DNA of 64,000 nt from Alkalimonas delamerensis (GTDB lineage Bacteria > Pseudomonadota > Gammaproteobacteria > Enterobacterales > Alteromonadaceae). Positions within the stretch are counted from its first letter, which is position 1. Every line of letters starts with the position of its first letter. This document shows, piece after piece, positions 35,949-44,849 of this stretch. The notes under the pieces are model-generated. The model was not told the DNA's origin. It did not search any database and saw only the letters and a program-made list of their open reading frames with translations. Location of the stretch: NCBI RefSeq assembly GCF_030717955.1, contig NZ_JAUZVY010000002.1, positions 310,001 to 374,000 on the forward strand, read 5' to 3'. The position numbers and the translations under genes were made by a program.

Positions 35949-37856
35949 GTGGAAGTATTACGTTTTCAGCAGGCCTGTCTGGCCTTTGGTACCCATCCGG
36001 TGCTGGATAAAGTGGATTTTAGTTTATTCAGTGGCGAGCGCGTCTGTCTGGTCGGGCGCAACGGTGCCGGCAAATCGACCTTTTTAAAAGTGCTGACCGG
36101 TCAGCAAAGCCTGGACGACGGTCAGGTGGTGCTGCCAACCGGTGTGGTGCTTAGCCGGCTGGAGCAAGATCCGCCCGCCAAAATGGACACCCGCATTGCC
36201 GACTTTATCCGCGAGGGCGCGGGCGACCTGGCCGACAAACTGCAGCAGTTTTATCAGTTATCGGAGTCGCTGGACGCCGATAGCCCGCAGCAAATGCGTT
36301 TGTTCGAGCAACTGCAAGCCGAGCTGGATAGCCGTGATGGCTGGAGCCTGGAAGCACGTGTAACCGCTTTGTGCCAGCAGTTCGCAATGGATCCCGATGC
36401 CAACCTGGCGTCCTTGTCCGGTGGCTGGCTGCGAAAAGCAGCGCTGGCCCGGGCTCTGGTAGCCAAACCGGATATTCTGCTGCTGGATGAGCCTACCAAC
36501 CATTTGGACATTGCTGCCATTCAGTGGCTGGAGAGCTTTTTAAAAGAGTTCAAAGGCGCCATTATTTTCATTTCGCATGACCGGGCCTTTATCCGCGCCT
36601 TGGCCACCCGCATTATCGATTTAGACCGCGGTCAGCTGACCTCGCATCCGGGCAATTACGCTCAATACCTGGAGCGCAAGCAAAAAATGCTGGAAGACGA
36701 GCAGCAACACAATGCGCTGTTCGATAAAAAACTGGCCGAAGAAGAGGTCTGGATCCGCCAGGGCATCAAAGCACGGCGCACTCGCAACGAAGGACGGGTG
36801 CGGGCACTGAAAGCCTTGCGCAAAGAGCGGGCCGCCCGGGTTGAAACCTTAGGCAAAGTTGAATTTGCCATTGAGCAGGCAGAACGCTCTGGCAAGTTGG
36901 TGTTTGAGGCCAGCAAGCTGAGTCACAGCTTTGGTGGCGAGCCTTTGATGCAGCATCTGGATTTGTTGGTGATGCGTGGCGACCGGCTGGCGCTGATCGG
37001 CCCCAATGGGGTGGGTAAGTCCACCTTAATCAAATTGCTGCTCGGTGAGCTGGAACCGGAGCAGGGCAGCATTAAGCGTGGTGCCAATTTGGAAGTGGCC
37101 TATTTCGACCAACACCGTCAGGCGCTGGATCTGGACGCCACCGTGCAGGACAACGTGGCCGATGGCCGCCAGGAAATTGTGCAAAATGGCCAAAGCCGCC
37201 ATGTCCTCAGTTATCTACAGGACTTTTTATTCCCACCGGCACGCAGTCGGACCCCGGTACGGGCGCTGTCGGGTGGCGAGAAAAATCGCTTGTTGCTGGC
37301 GCGTTTGTTTGCCAAACCCAGCAACTTACTGATCCTCGATGAGCCAACCAACGATCTCGATGTGGAAACGCTGGAGCTGCTGGAGGATATTCTGCAGCAG
37401 TATCAGGGCACGGTGATTTTGGTCAGCCACGACCGGGAATTTGTCAATAACACCGTCACCAGTAGTTTGTTGTTTGCCGGTCATGGTACCATCCTGGACA
37501 TTACCGGTGGTTACGATGATGTGGTACGCTGGCAGACGCAACAGCAGCAACGGGCTGAGGCCGCCTCTGAGCCAAGTAAAAAAAGCAGTGAGAAAGCAGC
37601 GCAACCAGCCAGCAAGGCAGCCAGTACCAGCCAAAGCCGCAAGTTATCCTTTAAAGAAAAGCGTGAGCTGGAGCAGCTGCCAGCTCTGATTGAGTCATTG
37701 GAAACCGAGCTTTCGCAACTGCAGCAGCAGGTCAATGAAGCTGATTTTTTCTCCGGCCCGGTGGATCAGACCCAAGGGGTGTTGAACCAACTGGCCGAAC
37801 TTGAGTCGAAGCTGGCGCATGCGTACGAGCGCTGGGAACTTTTAGAAGCAGAATAA
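35949..37856 (+). CDS. uup: ABC-F ATPase Uup
   Basis: A 635-residue soluble ABC-F protein with two ATPase domains and no membrane part. First domain: GRNGAGKST, SLSGGWLRKAALA, LLDEPTNHLD. Second: GPNGVGKST, ALSGGEKNRLLLA, LDEPTNDLD. The C-terminal 80 residues form a charged coiled coil, preceded by a Ser/Ala-rich linker, as expected for Uup. Members act on the ribosome, and Uup limits precise transposon excision in E. coli. The start is GTG at 35949, 2 nt after the previous stop. Confidence 0.95.
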   Translation: MEVLRFQQACLAFGTHPVLDKVDFSLFSGERVCLVGRNGAGKSTFLKVLTGQQSLDDGQVVLPTGVVLSRLEQDPPAKMDTRIADFIREGAGDLADKLQQFYQLSESLDADSPQQMRLFEQLQAELDSRDGWSLEARVTALCQQFAMDPDANLASLSGGWLRKAALARALVAKPDILLLDEPTNHLDIAAIQWLESFLKEFKGAIIFISHDRAFIRALATRIIDLDRGQLTSHPGNYAQYLERKQKMLEDEQQHNALFDKKLAEEEVWIRQGIKARRTRNEGRVRALKALRKERAARVETLGKVEFAIEQAERSGKLVFEASKLSHSFGGEPLMQHLDLLVMRGDRLALIGPNGVGKSTLIKLLLGELEPEQGSIKRGANLEVAYFDQHRQALDLDATVQDNVADGRQEIVQNGQSRHVLSYLQDFLFPPARSRTPVRALSGGEKNRLLLARLFAKPSNLLILDEPTNDLDVETLELLEDILQQYQGTVILVSHDREFVNNTVTSSLLFAGHGTILDITGGYDDVVRWQTQQQQRAEAASEPSKKSSEKAAQPASKAASTSQSRKLSFKEKRELEQLPALIESLETELSQLQQQVNEADFFSGPVDQTQGVLNQLAELESKLAHAYERWELLEAE

Positions 37857-37882
37857 ACAGACGTATTTTATAGGGGTTTTGA

Positions 37883-39715
37883 ATGAAATTATCACCCATC
37901 AGCCTGGCTTTGGTGCCGCTACTGACCGCAATGAGCGCTTCAGCCGCTGTGTACCAGGTGGTTGACTTAGGCGAAGTTGTTGATGCACGTGCCACCTATG
38001 CTACTTCGGTGAACGATCAAGGTGTGGCTGTGCTGAATGGTCGTCAGCTGTACTCGGTGGATATTGATATCAGCACCATTGATTTAGACAGCGATGTTCT
38101 TAATAACCTTTTTACCGAAGAGCAGCGCGCTGAGCTTGATGACGGCGTCTTGACAGCCGAGACCCATGCTATTTTGTACAATTTTTTGCTGGAGTGGCCG
38201 TCTGCCTTTACCCGCCGCTATCCAGCTCGCGATACGCAGATTGCCAACCTGGTGGAACGTTACAGTTTTCAACCGGTCAGCGTGACCGCAGCCTTTATTG
38301 AGCAGGGCCAGGGCGTTGAACCCTTGCGCTTTCGTACCACCGAGACAGAAATTGGTAACGATGAGCAGGTCGTAGGGCAAAATAATTTGGGCGTTCAGGT
38401 CGGTTTTGCAACCCCTCCATTTGAATACGTGCAGTTTACCCGCACTACCGATCCTGAGTCGGTCGACGAAGGTGACGATATCCCTGAGCCCACCGAACAC
38501 TGGATTTGGCAGCCGAATGGTGCTCAACGCCTTGGTGTGGTTCGTGTTGGTGATCAGCGACTGACTCTAACGCCTGTGTATGCGGAGTTTGGTGGTGGTT
38601 CCAGTGCGGCCTGGGGCATCAGCGATGAAGGCTTGATTATTGGCAATGGCAGTGTGGGCGTCTCCGACAACTTTCGTACCGCACAAGAGCGTGACTGCCG
38701 TGGTTTCAGTGCGCCAGAGATCAACTGTTACCACTTTTGGCACTCACTAAGTTCGGTCAGTGCGCCCAGTTATCTGCTACGGGCCATGACCTGGCAGCTG
38801 CAACCTGATCTGAGCGTCTCCGAGCCAGAAATTTTGGGTTTTTTGGGCGATAAAGGCAGCAATGAGCCGCATCCGGAAACAGAGTTAACCCCGGTGCAGT
38901 ACACCAGCAGCGCTTTTGCAGTGAACAACAATGGCATCATTGTTGGGCAGTCGACCTACTCCGACTCGGGTGATATCGTCCGGGTTGAGCGATGCAACCC
39001 TTACACAGGTTGCTTTACCCAGCAATTTATTTACCAAAGCCAGCGTGCTTCTCTGTTTATTGATGGCCAGGTGTTGCCGGTATTTGCTGCCGAAGATCGG
39101 GATTGGCAACAAAGCGTCGCGACCAACATCAACAACAACGATATCGTGGTGGGGTACGCGGTGCCGACGCGGTCCATTTCCGGCCAGTTCCCTCGCCGGA
39201 TGTTTTACTACGACATCAGTGCGCAACAGATGGTTTTTCCAGAGGACTTATTTGTCAGCGCCAACACCCATCCGCGAGCGATTAACGATCAAGGCATTGT
39301 GGTTGGACGTACCGAGGCCATCGTCGCGTCGGTTAAGCGTCAGCGGGCTTTTAAGTACAACATTGCTGAAGACAGCTTTATCGATTTGAATACTTTGCTG
39401 GAGTGCGACAGCCCGTACACCCTGGTTGATGCCACCAGCATCAACAACAGCAATGAAATACTGGCAACAGCCGTCACCGAGGTGCCGCTGCGCAATTCTT
39501 TTGGCGAAGTGCTGCTGGACGAGGATGGCAATCCAAGAACTGAGTTTCAGGCCCGTGCGGTCAAGCTGAATCCTGTTGCCAATGGCGAGCCGAGCGATTG
39601 CGGCGTAGAAGATGAATTGGTTTACGACCGTAAGAGTGCAACAGGCTCTTTGTGGAGTGCATTGGGTCTTGGGCTGCTGTTGCTCTGGCGTCGTCGCCTG
39701 CAGCGCAACGGCTAG
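37883..39715 (+). CDS. DUF3466 family exported protein with rhombosortase-type tail
   Basis: A 610-residue secreted protein of the DUF3466 family, found after uup in Vibrio and Shewanella relatives as I recall. A signal peptide (PISLALVPLLTAMSASAA) is followed by repeated propeller-like units with the NNNGIIVGQS / INDQGIVVGRT / INNNDIVVGYA pattern. The C-terminus (SATGSLWSALGLGLLLLWRRR) has a small-residue motif, a short hydrophobic helix and a basic end, as in GlyGly-CTERM proteins that rhombosortase cuts and type II secretion then exports. The function is unknown. A 9-bp hairpin follows the stop. Confidence 0.85.
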   Translation: MKLSPISLALVPLLTAMSASAAVYQVVDLGEVVDARATYATSVNDQGVAVLNGRQLYSVDIDISTIDLDSDVLNNLFTEEQRAELDDGVLTAETHAILYNFLLEWPSAFTRRYPARDTQIANLVERYSFQPVSVTAAFIEQGQGVEPLRFRTTETEIGNDEQVVGQNNLGVQVGFATPPFEYVQFTRTTDPESVDEGDDIPEPTEHWIWQPNGAQRLGVVRVGDQRLTLTPVYAEFGGGSSAAWGISDEGLIIGNGSVGVSDNFRTAQERDCRGFSAPEINCYHFWHSLSSVSAPSYLLRAMTWQLQPDLSVSEPEILGFLGDKGSNEPHPETELTPVQYTSSAFAVNNNGIIVGQSTYSDSGDIVRVERCNPYTGCFTQQFIYQSQRASLFIDGQVLPVFAAEDRDWQQSVATNINNNDIVVGYAVPTRSISGQFPRRMFYYDISAQQMVFPEDLFVSANTHPRAINDQGIVVGRTEAIVASVKRQRAFKYNIAEDSFIDLNTLLECDSPYTLVDATSINNSNEILATAVTEVPLRNSFGEVLLDEDGNPRTEFQARAVKLNPVANGEPSDCGVEDELVYDRKSATGSLWSALGLGLLLLWRRRLQRNG

Positions 39716-39727
39716 ATCGTGCAGTAG

Positions 39728-39754
39728 GGCACTCTGTCCTCTTGGCAGAGTGCC
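39728..39754 (+). other. Hairpin between the DUF3466 and thioredoxin-like genes
   Basis: A 9-bp inverted repeat, GGCACTCTG with CAGAGTGCC, loop 9 nt, without a T-run. It may be an intercistronic mRNA structure or a weak terminator. It abuts an in-frame GTG at 39755, which supports the later ATG as the true start of the next gene. Confidence 0.5.
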
Positions 39755-39766
39755 GTGGCTTGTTCC

Positions 39767-40243
39767 ATGATACGTTCCTTGTTGTTGCACCTCATCGCAG
39801 TGATGCTGATTGTTCAAACGGTTGCCTGGTTTCGTGAGCGCAGCCTGCTTCCAGCTGATACCTTAGCCCCGATGTTTTATCACCGTACACTAGACCACGG
39901 CTGGCTAAGCCGGGATGATCTTGTGGGGCAACCAACGGTGCTGTATTTTTTTGCCCCCTGGTGCAGTGTCTGCAAGTACAGTATGCCAAATCTGGAGGCT
40001 TTGCAGCGCGATGGCTGGAATCTGGTGGCTGTTGCTTTGAGTTATCAGGATTTGGCTGAGGTCCAAGACTTTGCCGATGAATTGGGCCTTAGCATGCCGG
40101 TGGTGCTTGGCAATGACCAGTTACAACAGGACTACCAAATTCGTGGTTTTCCAACCTACTATGTGCTGGATGATGAAGGTCGGGTGCAACGCAAGTCGAT
40201 GGGCTGGAGCAGCCGGCTTGGTCTGGAACTCAGAGCGCGTTAG
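39767..40243 (+). CDS. Thioredoxin-like protein disulfide oxidoreductase (TlpA/DsbE type)
   Basis: A 158-residue membrane-anchored thioredoxin-fold protein. A single N-terminal helix (LLLHLIAVMLIVQTVAWF) places the domain in the periplasm. The redox motif is WCSVC in YFFAPWCSVCKYSMPNLEAL, and the cis-proline is in RGFPTYYVLDD. It resembles the suppressor-of-copper-sensitivity or TlpA group. ATG 39767 is preferred to GTG 39755. It may serve disulfide reduction for one of the exported neighbours; no partner is proven. Confidence 0.88.
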   Translation: MIRSLLLHLIAVMLIVQTVAWFRERSLLPADTLAPMFYHRTLDHGWLSRDDLVGQPTVLYFFAPWCSVCKYSMPNLEALQRDGWNLVAVALSYQDLAEVQDFADELGLSMPVVLGNDQLQQDYQIRGFPTYYVLDDEGRVQRKSMGWSSRLGLELRAR

Positions 40244-40332
40244 GCTGTTTTCTCTGCCTGGTTATGGTACTCTTGGCACCAAATTATAAGGCTGCTCCGC
40301 AGCCGCTGTTTTTTGACAACCTCGGAATCCCT

Positions 40333-41460
40333 ATGAAAATTACCGCTCAATTTGACAGTGGCAATATTGAGGTGATCAGTGCTACCGATCCTTCCGATAT
40401 TCGCCTGGCTATTCGCAAAGACAATGCTTCAGACTTTTATCAGTGGTTTCACTTCCGTTTGCACAGCCCGCATCGCGAGCTGCATACCTTAAAAATCATC
40501 AATGTAAATGACTCTGCCTACCCGGATGGCTGGAAAAATTACCAGGCTGTGGCTTCCTACGATCGGCAAACCTGGTTCCGGGTCGATACCGATTACAACG
40601 GTCAGGAGCTGGTGATCAGCCATTACCCGGAAGCCGACTCGATTTACTTTGCCTATTTTGCACCCTACAGCTACGAGCAGCACCTGGATCTGGTGCAGCA
40701 GGCGCAGCTGCATGAGCGTTGTCAGCTGGTCGAGCTGGGGGAAACCCTGGATGGCCGCGATATGAGCTTGTTGGTGATTGGTGAGCCCGGTGAGGGCAAA
40801 CGTCGTATCTGGATCACGGCAAGACAACATCCGGGAGAAACCATGGCCGAGTGGTTTGTCGAAGGCATGCTGGAGCGTTTGCTGGACGACGAAGATGCCG
40901 TTGCCCGAAGCCTGCTGGATAAAGCTGTTTTCTATGTGGTACCAAATATGAACCCGGATGGCGGTGCCCGTGGTCACTTGCGAACCAATGCGGTTGGGGT
41001 AAATCTGAACCGTGAATGGCAAGCACCCTCGATGGAAAAAAGCCCGGAAGTCTTTCTGGTTCGACAAATGATGCTGGAAACTGGCGTCGACATGTACCTG
41101 GATGTGCATGGCGATGAAAACATCCCATACAACTTCCTGGCCGGCAGTGAAGGGGTGCCATGCTTTGATGCGCGCATGCAGTCGTTGGAGCAAAACTTCC
41201 GCCAATACCTGTTGATGGCAACGCCGGAGTTTCAAAATGAGATTGGTTACGAGGTGGATGCACCTGGCCAGGCCAATATGACCGTGGCATCAAACTGGGT
41301 GGCGCAACAGTTTAACTGCATGGCCTTTACACTGGAAATGCCATTTAAAGACAACGACAAGTTGCCCGATGACCTCTATGGCTGGAGCGATGTGCGCTCG
41401 ATGAAATTTGGCCACGACAGCTTAACGGCTGTGTTGGCCATTGTGGATCAACTTCGTTAA
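40333..41460 (+). CDS. M14 zinc carboxypeptidase, cytosolic (CCP-like) type
   Basis: A 375-residue protein with an N-terminal beta-sandwich domain (about 1-115) and an M14 carboxypeptidase domain. Zinc and catalytic residues are visible: HPGE in ARQHPGETMAEWF, NLNREW, the third ligand in LDVHGDE, and the catalytic Glu in FTLEMPF. The N-terminal domain plus this pattern is that of the cytosolic carboxypeptidases (M14B), which in eukaryotes remove glutamates from proteins. No signal peptide is seen with the ATG at 40333. The bacterial substrate is unknown. Confidence 0.9.
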   Translation: MKITAQFDSGNIEVISATDPSDIRLAIRKDNASDFYQWFHFRLHSPHRELHTLKIINVNDSAYPDGWKNYQAVASYDRQTWFRVDTDYNGQELVISHYPEADSIYFAYFAPYSYEQHLDLVQQAQLHERCQLVELGETLDGRDMSLLVIGEPGEGKRRIWITARQHPGETMAEWFVEGMLERLLDDEDAVARSLLDKAVFYVVPNMNPDGGARGHLRTNAVGVNLNREWQAPSMEKSPEVFLVRQMMLETGVDMYLDVHGDENIPYNFLAGSEGVPCFDARMQSLEQNFRQYLLMATPEFQNEIGYEVDAPGQANMTVASNWVAQQFNCMAFTLEMPFKDNDKLPDDLYGWSDVRSMKFGHDSLTAVLAIVDQLR

Positions 41461-41468
41461 CCAAAGCT

Positions 41469-41493
41469 GCTGTGCTGTCATTGGCAGCACAGC
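41469..41493 (+). other. Intergenic hairpin after the M14 gene
   Basis: A perfect 9-bp stem GCTGTGCTG/CAGCACAGC with a 7-nt loop, no T-run. It lies 20 nt before the next start codon and could affect RNA stability or translation. Confidence 0.5.
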
Positions 41494-41512
41494 CAGCAGG
41501 CAAGGGGAGACT

Positions 41513-41845
41513 ATGGCGATTATCAGTTGTCCGTCCTGCGGGCAAAAAGTTTCGGACAAAGCACCATCCTGCCCCAAGTGTGGCATGGGCATCGCAGAAT
41601 TGGATCAGGAAAAACTGGCCGCGATGGCACGTGACCGACGCTTAAACCAAAGTCAGTCTTTGATGACGCAATCGATGATTGCAATGATTTTGTTTCTTGC
41701 CGGTTTCTTTTTTTACTGGCAGTTGCCGCCCTATGGCTGGCAATACTATGCGGCCATTGCGGCCATTGGTGTTGGCTTTATCTGGTATCTGGTCAACCGG
41801 GTCCGGATTCTGATGTTGAAGCGAAAATCCAAACATGGACTTTGA
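41513..41845 (+). CDS. Zinc-ribbon membrane protein
   Basis: A 110-residue protein with an N-terminal zinc ribbon of two Cys pairs (SCPSCG and SCPKCG) and two membrane helices near residues 50-95 (MIAMILFLAGFFFYW and YYAAIAAIGVGFIWYLV). Proteins of this form are common and uncharacterised. AGGGGAG precedes the ATG at 41513. The stop overlaps the DUF1315 start by 11 nt, so the two are translationally coupled. Confidence 0.8.
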   Translation: MAIISCPSCGQKVSDKAPSCPKCGMGIAELDQEKLAAMARDRRLNQSQSLMTQSMIAMILFLAGFFFYWQLPPYGWQYYAAIAAIGVGFIWYLVNRVRILMLKRKSKHGL

Positions 41846-42116
41846 CTCCTTAATCGGCGCCTTGACGCCTGAAACCTATCAAAAGCTGGCGGATGCGGTG
41901 GCTACAGGGCGCTGGCCCGATGGCAAGCTGCTGTCGGAAGCGCAACGTTCACACAGCATGCAGCTGGTGATGGCTTATCAGGCCAAAATACTGAAAAGCG
42001 ATGAGCCTTTTACCATTGGTGCCGATGGGCAGATGGTACAAAAAAGTAAAGCTGAACAGAAGGCAGCCTGGCAGCAACAAGCAGCGATAGCGCGGTTTGA
42101 CCATGATGATCTTTAA
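41835..42116 (+). CDS. DUF1315 family protein (YeaC-like)
   Basis: A 93-residue protein that matches E. coli YeaC: DFDSLIGALTPETYQKL, GRWPDGKLLS, QLVMAYQAK, and DGQMVQKSK all have direct counterparts. No function is known. It overlaps the zinc-ribbon gene at its start and the DUF349 gene at its end, which points to one transcript. Confidence 0.9.
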   Translation: MDFDSLIGALTPETYQKLADAVATGRWPDGKLLSEAQRSHSMQLVMAYQAKILKSDEPFTIGADGQMVQKSKAEQKAAWQQQAAIARFDHDDL

Positions 42117-44826
42117 ACGATTGCTTCGGCCTAAGTGGCAGGATCCAAACCCGGATAAGCGGATAGCCGCCATTGCTGAGTTATCTGAATCCCAGAGTGA
42201 TTACAAACAAATCCTGCATGAGCTGGCTTTTAACGACGGTCAGATGGCTGTGCGTCAAGCAGCGCTCGAGAAGCTCAATGATTTTTCACTCTGGTGGCAA
42301 GCCAGCAAAAAAGAAGCCTCGGAACGCTTGCGTGCCGAGGCCGAGCGCCGGGTGGTTGAGATGGTCACCGCCAATCAGCTGACCTTGAGTTTGAAGCAGC
42401 AGTTTATCGCTGAATGTCAGCGCAGCAGTGTGCTGGAGCATATCTTGCGTCTGGAGCAGGATAGATCCATTCGCTTGGCCTTGCTGCAGCGGCTGGACCG
42501 GCAAGACCTCTATCAGCAAGCGGTGCAGGATCCCAGTTGGGAACTTAAGACCCGACTCGAACTCTTGCCAAGGATTGAGGATGAAAAAACGCTGCAGGCG
42601 TTGCAAAAGCAGCTGGAGCCCGCTTTAGCTACCGCCATTGACCAACTGCTTACTGAGCGGCGGGAACAACAGGAAAAGCCCATTCGCCTGTGTAAACAGG
42701 CCAGTTTAATTTTATCCAAAATCAATGCCTTAAAAGACCGCTCACCGGCCGACAGTCAGCAGCGCTATGGCCAGTACCAACAGGAGTGGGCCGATTTGGC
42801 TGACGCCCTAAACGAGTTGGACGAGGCCGCAGCGCTCTTTGCTAAGCATCAGCAGTTGAGCCAGTCGGTTGAACATTTTTTTGCCGACAGCTGGCAGCAA
42901 CAGGCACAGCAGAGGTTGGCCGAGGAGCAGCAGCAACAGCAGCAGCTGCAAATCAATGGCATTCGCAAAGCCATCACCGCGCTTGAAATCGACGTGCTGC
43001 AAAGTTTGCGGCAAAACCTGCCTCAAGCCAATGTGCAGCAACTGGACCAGTTCAATGGCCAGTACCAAGCGCTGGCCGCGCAGCTTGAGCAGGCAGAAAT
43101 CCCAGCTACTGAGCGGGTTAGGTTGCAGCGGGCGCTGGAGCAGTTGGGCAGTCAGCTGGCCGACTTACCCCGGGTCGCGCTTCGATTCAGTCAGGCGGAG
43201 CAGCTGCTGCAGCAATGGCAGGCTGAGGCCATGCCTGACACGCTGGAGGACTGGCAAGCCGCCAGTACCAGCTGGCAGCAGTACCGGCAGCGTTGGCAGC
43301 AGTTGGTCGACGATCTTAGCTTGCCTTTGCCAGAGGATCTCAAGCAACAACAACAGACACTGCAACAGCAGTGGCAAAGCATTGCTAATGGCTTTGAACA
43401 GCAGCTGACGCAAGCGCTGCGGCAATGCCGCGGCAAACTGCATGAATTTGCCCGCTTACACCAGGCGGGGAAGTTTAAATCGCTGTTTGGTTTGTTCAAA
43501 GGCATTGAAGCCAGCTATCAGCTGCTGTTGCCAGAGCAACAACAACAGCTGCAAAGTCGCTTTGAGCAGGCGCGCGAGCAGTTGGCACAATTGGCGGATT
43601 TGCAAGCCTTTATTGCCGGACCACGGCGCGAAGCCTTGGTACAGCAGATGCAGCAATTGGCTGCCGAGCCCATGTTTGATGCCAATGAGCGGGCTGCTTT
43701 GGTGAAAAAGGCCCGTGCCGACTGGCTGTCGCTGGGTAAAACCGACAGCGAGCAGCAGGCCAGTTGGCAGCAGGCATTTGACGAAGCCTGCGAAGCGGCC
43801 TATGCGCCATGCCGGGAATTTTTCGCCGCTCAGCAAGCCGAGCGTGAACAACATGCCAGCGCCAAGCAGGCGCTGCTGACGCAAACAACAGCGGAGCTTG
43901 CTGCTTCAGAGTCGGATCCTTTCGCGCTGCTGCGGCAACTGCAGCGGCAATGGCAGGCCATAGGGCCTGTGCCAAAAGCGCAACTGGCCAGTCTGCAACA
44001 GGGCTACCGTGAGCTCTGTCAGCAATTGCGACAACAGGGGCGGGCACAACAGGCCGATTGTGCTGAGCGAAAGCAACAGCTAATCCAGCAAGCTCAGGCA
44101 GCAACCGAGCAACAAGAGCCTGGCCAGGCTGCGGTGATGCTAAAGCAATACCAGCAGGCCTGGAAGCAGATACCCTATGCAGGCAAAGGGGTGGATGACG
44201 AGCTTTGGCGTCAGTTTCGTGCCATTTGCGATGCATTTTTTGCCAAACTCAAGGCCAGTCGTCAGCAGCAAGAGCAGCAGCGCCAGCAACAGCAGCAGGT
44301 GTTGCAACAGCAGCTTGCGGATTGCGATCAGGCACTGGCGCAGAGTGATCAGCCGCAGCAGCTTAGCTCCCTGCAAACCCAGTTGAAAGCACTGGACTTA
44401 AGTGGCTTTGACTCTTTGCAGCGCTCTCGGCAGCAGTTGCTGGACAAGTTGGAGCAAAAGCAGCACCAGCAACATCAAGCTCAGGCGCTGCAGGCTTATC
44501 AACAACTGTTTGAGGCGCTTCGAAACGGCACTGATTTTGACAGCTTGCCAGCGGTGTGGCGCGACGCCATGCAGCAACAGCCAGATCCCCTGAGTCGGTC
44601 TGAGTTAACCCTGGTGCTGGAGCTGATGATCACCGGCGAAGCGAGCGATGCATCTGCCAGTGCTCAGCAAATATCAACCCTCAAGTTGCAGCTGTTGGCG
44701 GAGAAGCACAACAAAGCCAGTTCTTTTAGCAAGGAGACTATGCTGGCCCGCTGGCTGAGCCATGGGCCACTGGCAGCCAATGAGTTGCCGTTGCTGGAAC
44801 GGTTGGAGCGTGTGCTAAGCCTTTAG
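42103..44826 (+). CDS. DUF349 domain protein, glutamine-rich coiled coil
   Basis: A 907-residue cytoplasmic protein made almost entirely of long helices with very high Gln content (runs such as QQQEQQRQQQQQVLQQQ). Repeated DUF349-type units can be recognised by their Trp/Gly pattern, for example WQAIGPVPKAQLASLQQGYRELC and WKQIPYAGKGVDDELWRQF. The family is of unknown function; the shape suggests a scaffold or filament-like protein. Start codons ATG 42103 and 42106 are adjacent; TTG 42097 is less likely. It overlaps the DUF1315 gene by 14 nt, so the pair is coupled. Confidence 0.85.
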   Translation: MMIFKRLLRPKWQDPNPDKRIAAIAELSESQSDYKQILHELAFNDGQMAVRQAALEKLNDFSLWWQASKKEASERLRAEAERRVVEMVTANQLTLSLKQQFIAECQRSSVLEHILRLEQDRSIRLALLQRLDRQDLYQQAVQDPSWELKTRLELLPRIEDEKTLQALQKQLEPALATAIDQLLTERREQQEKPIRLCKQASLILSKINALKDRSPADSQQRYGQYQQEWADLADALNELDEAAALFAKHQQLSQSVEHFFADSWQQQAQQRLAEEQQQQQQLQINGIRKAITALEIDVLQSLRQNLPQANVQQLDQFNGQYQALAAQLEQAEIPATERVRLQRALEQLGSQLADLPRVALRFSQAEQLLQQWQAEAMPDTLEDWQAASTSWQQYRQRWQQLVDDLSLPLPEDLKQQQQTLQQQWQSIANGFEQQLTQALRQCRGKLHEFARLHQAGKFKSLFGLFKGIEASYQLLLPEQQQQLQSRFEQAREQLAQLADLQAFIAGPRREALVQQMQQLAAEPMFDANERAALVKKARADWLSLGKTDSEQQASWQQAFDEACEAAYAPCREFFAAQQAEREQHASAKQALLTQTTAELAASESDPFALLRQLQRQWQAIGPVPKAQLASLQQGYRELCQQLRQQGRAQQADCAERKQQLIQQAQAATEQQEPGQAAVMLKQYQQAWKQIPYAGKGVDDELWRQFRAICDAFFAKLKASRQQQEQQRQQQQQVLQQQLADCDQALAQSDQPQQLSSLQTQLKALDLSGFDSLQRSRQQLLDKLEQKQHQQHQAQALQAYQQLFEALRNGTDFDSLPAVWRDAMQQQPDPLSRSELTLVLELMITGEASDASASAQQISTLKLQLLAEKHNKASSFSKETMLARWLSHGPLAANELPLLERLERVLSL

Positions 44827-44849
44827 CGGTTGCCTTTGGGAATAGACGC

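Noticed and set aside
40489..41235. Antisense frame of 248 residues in the M14 gene
   Set aside because: It mirrors a gene with intact catalytic residues; no ribosome site and no recognisable domain.
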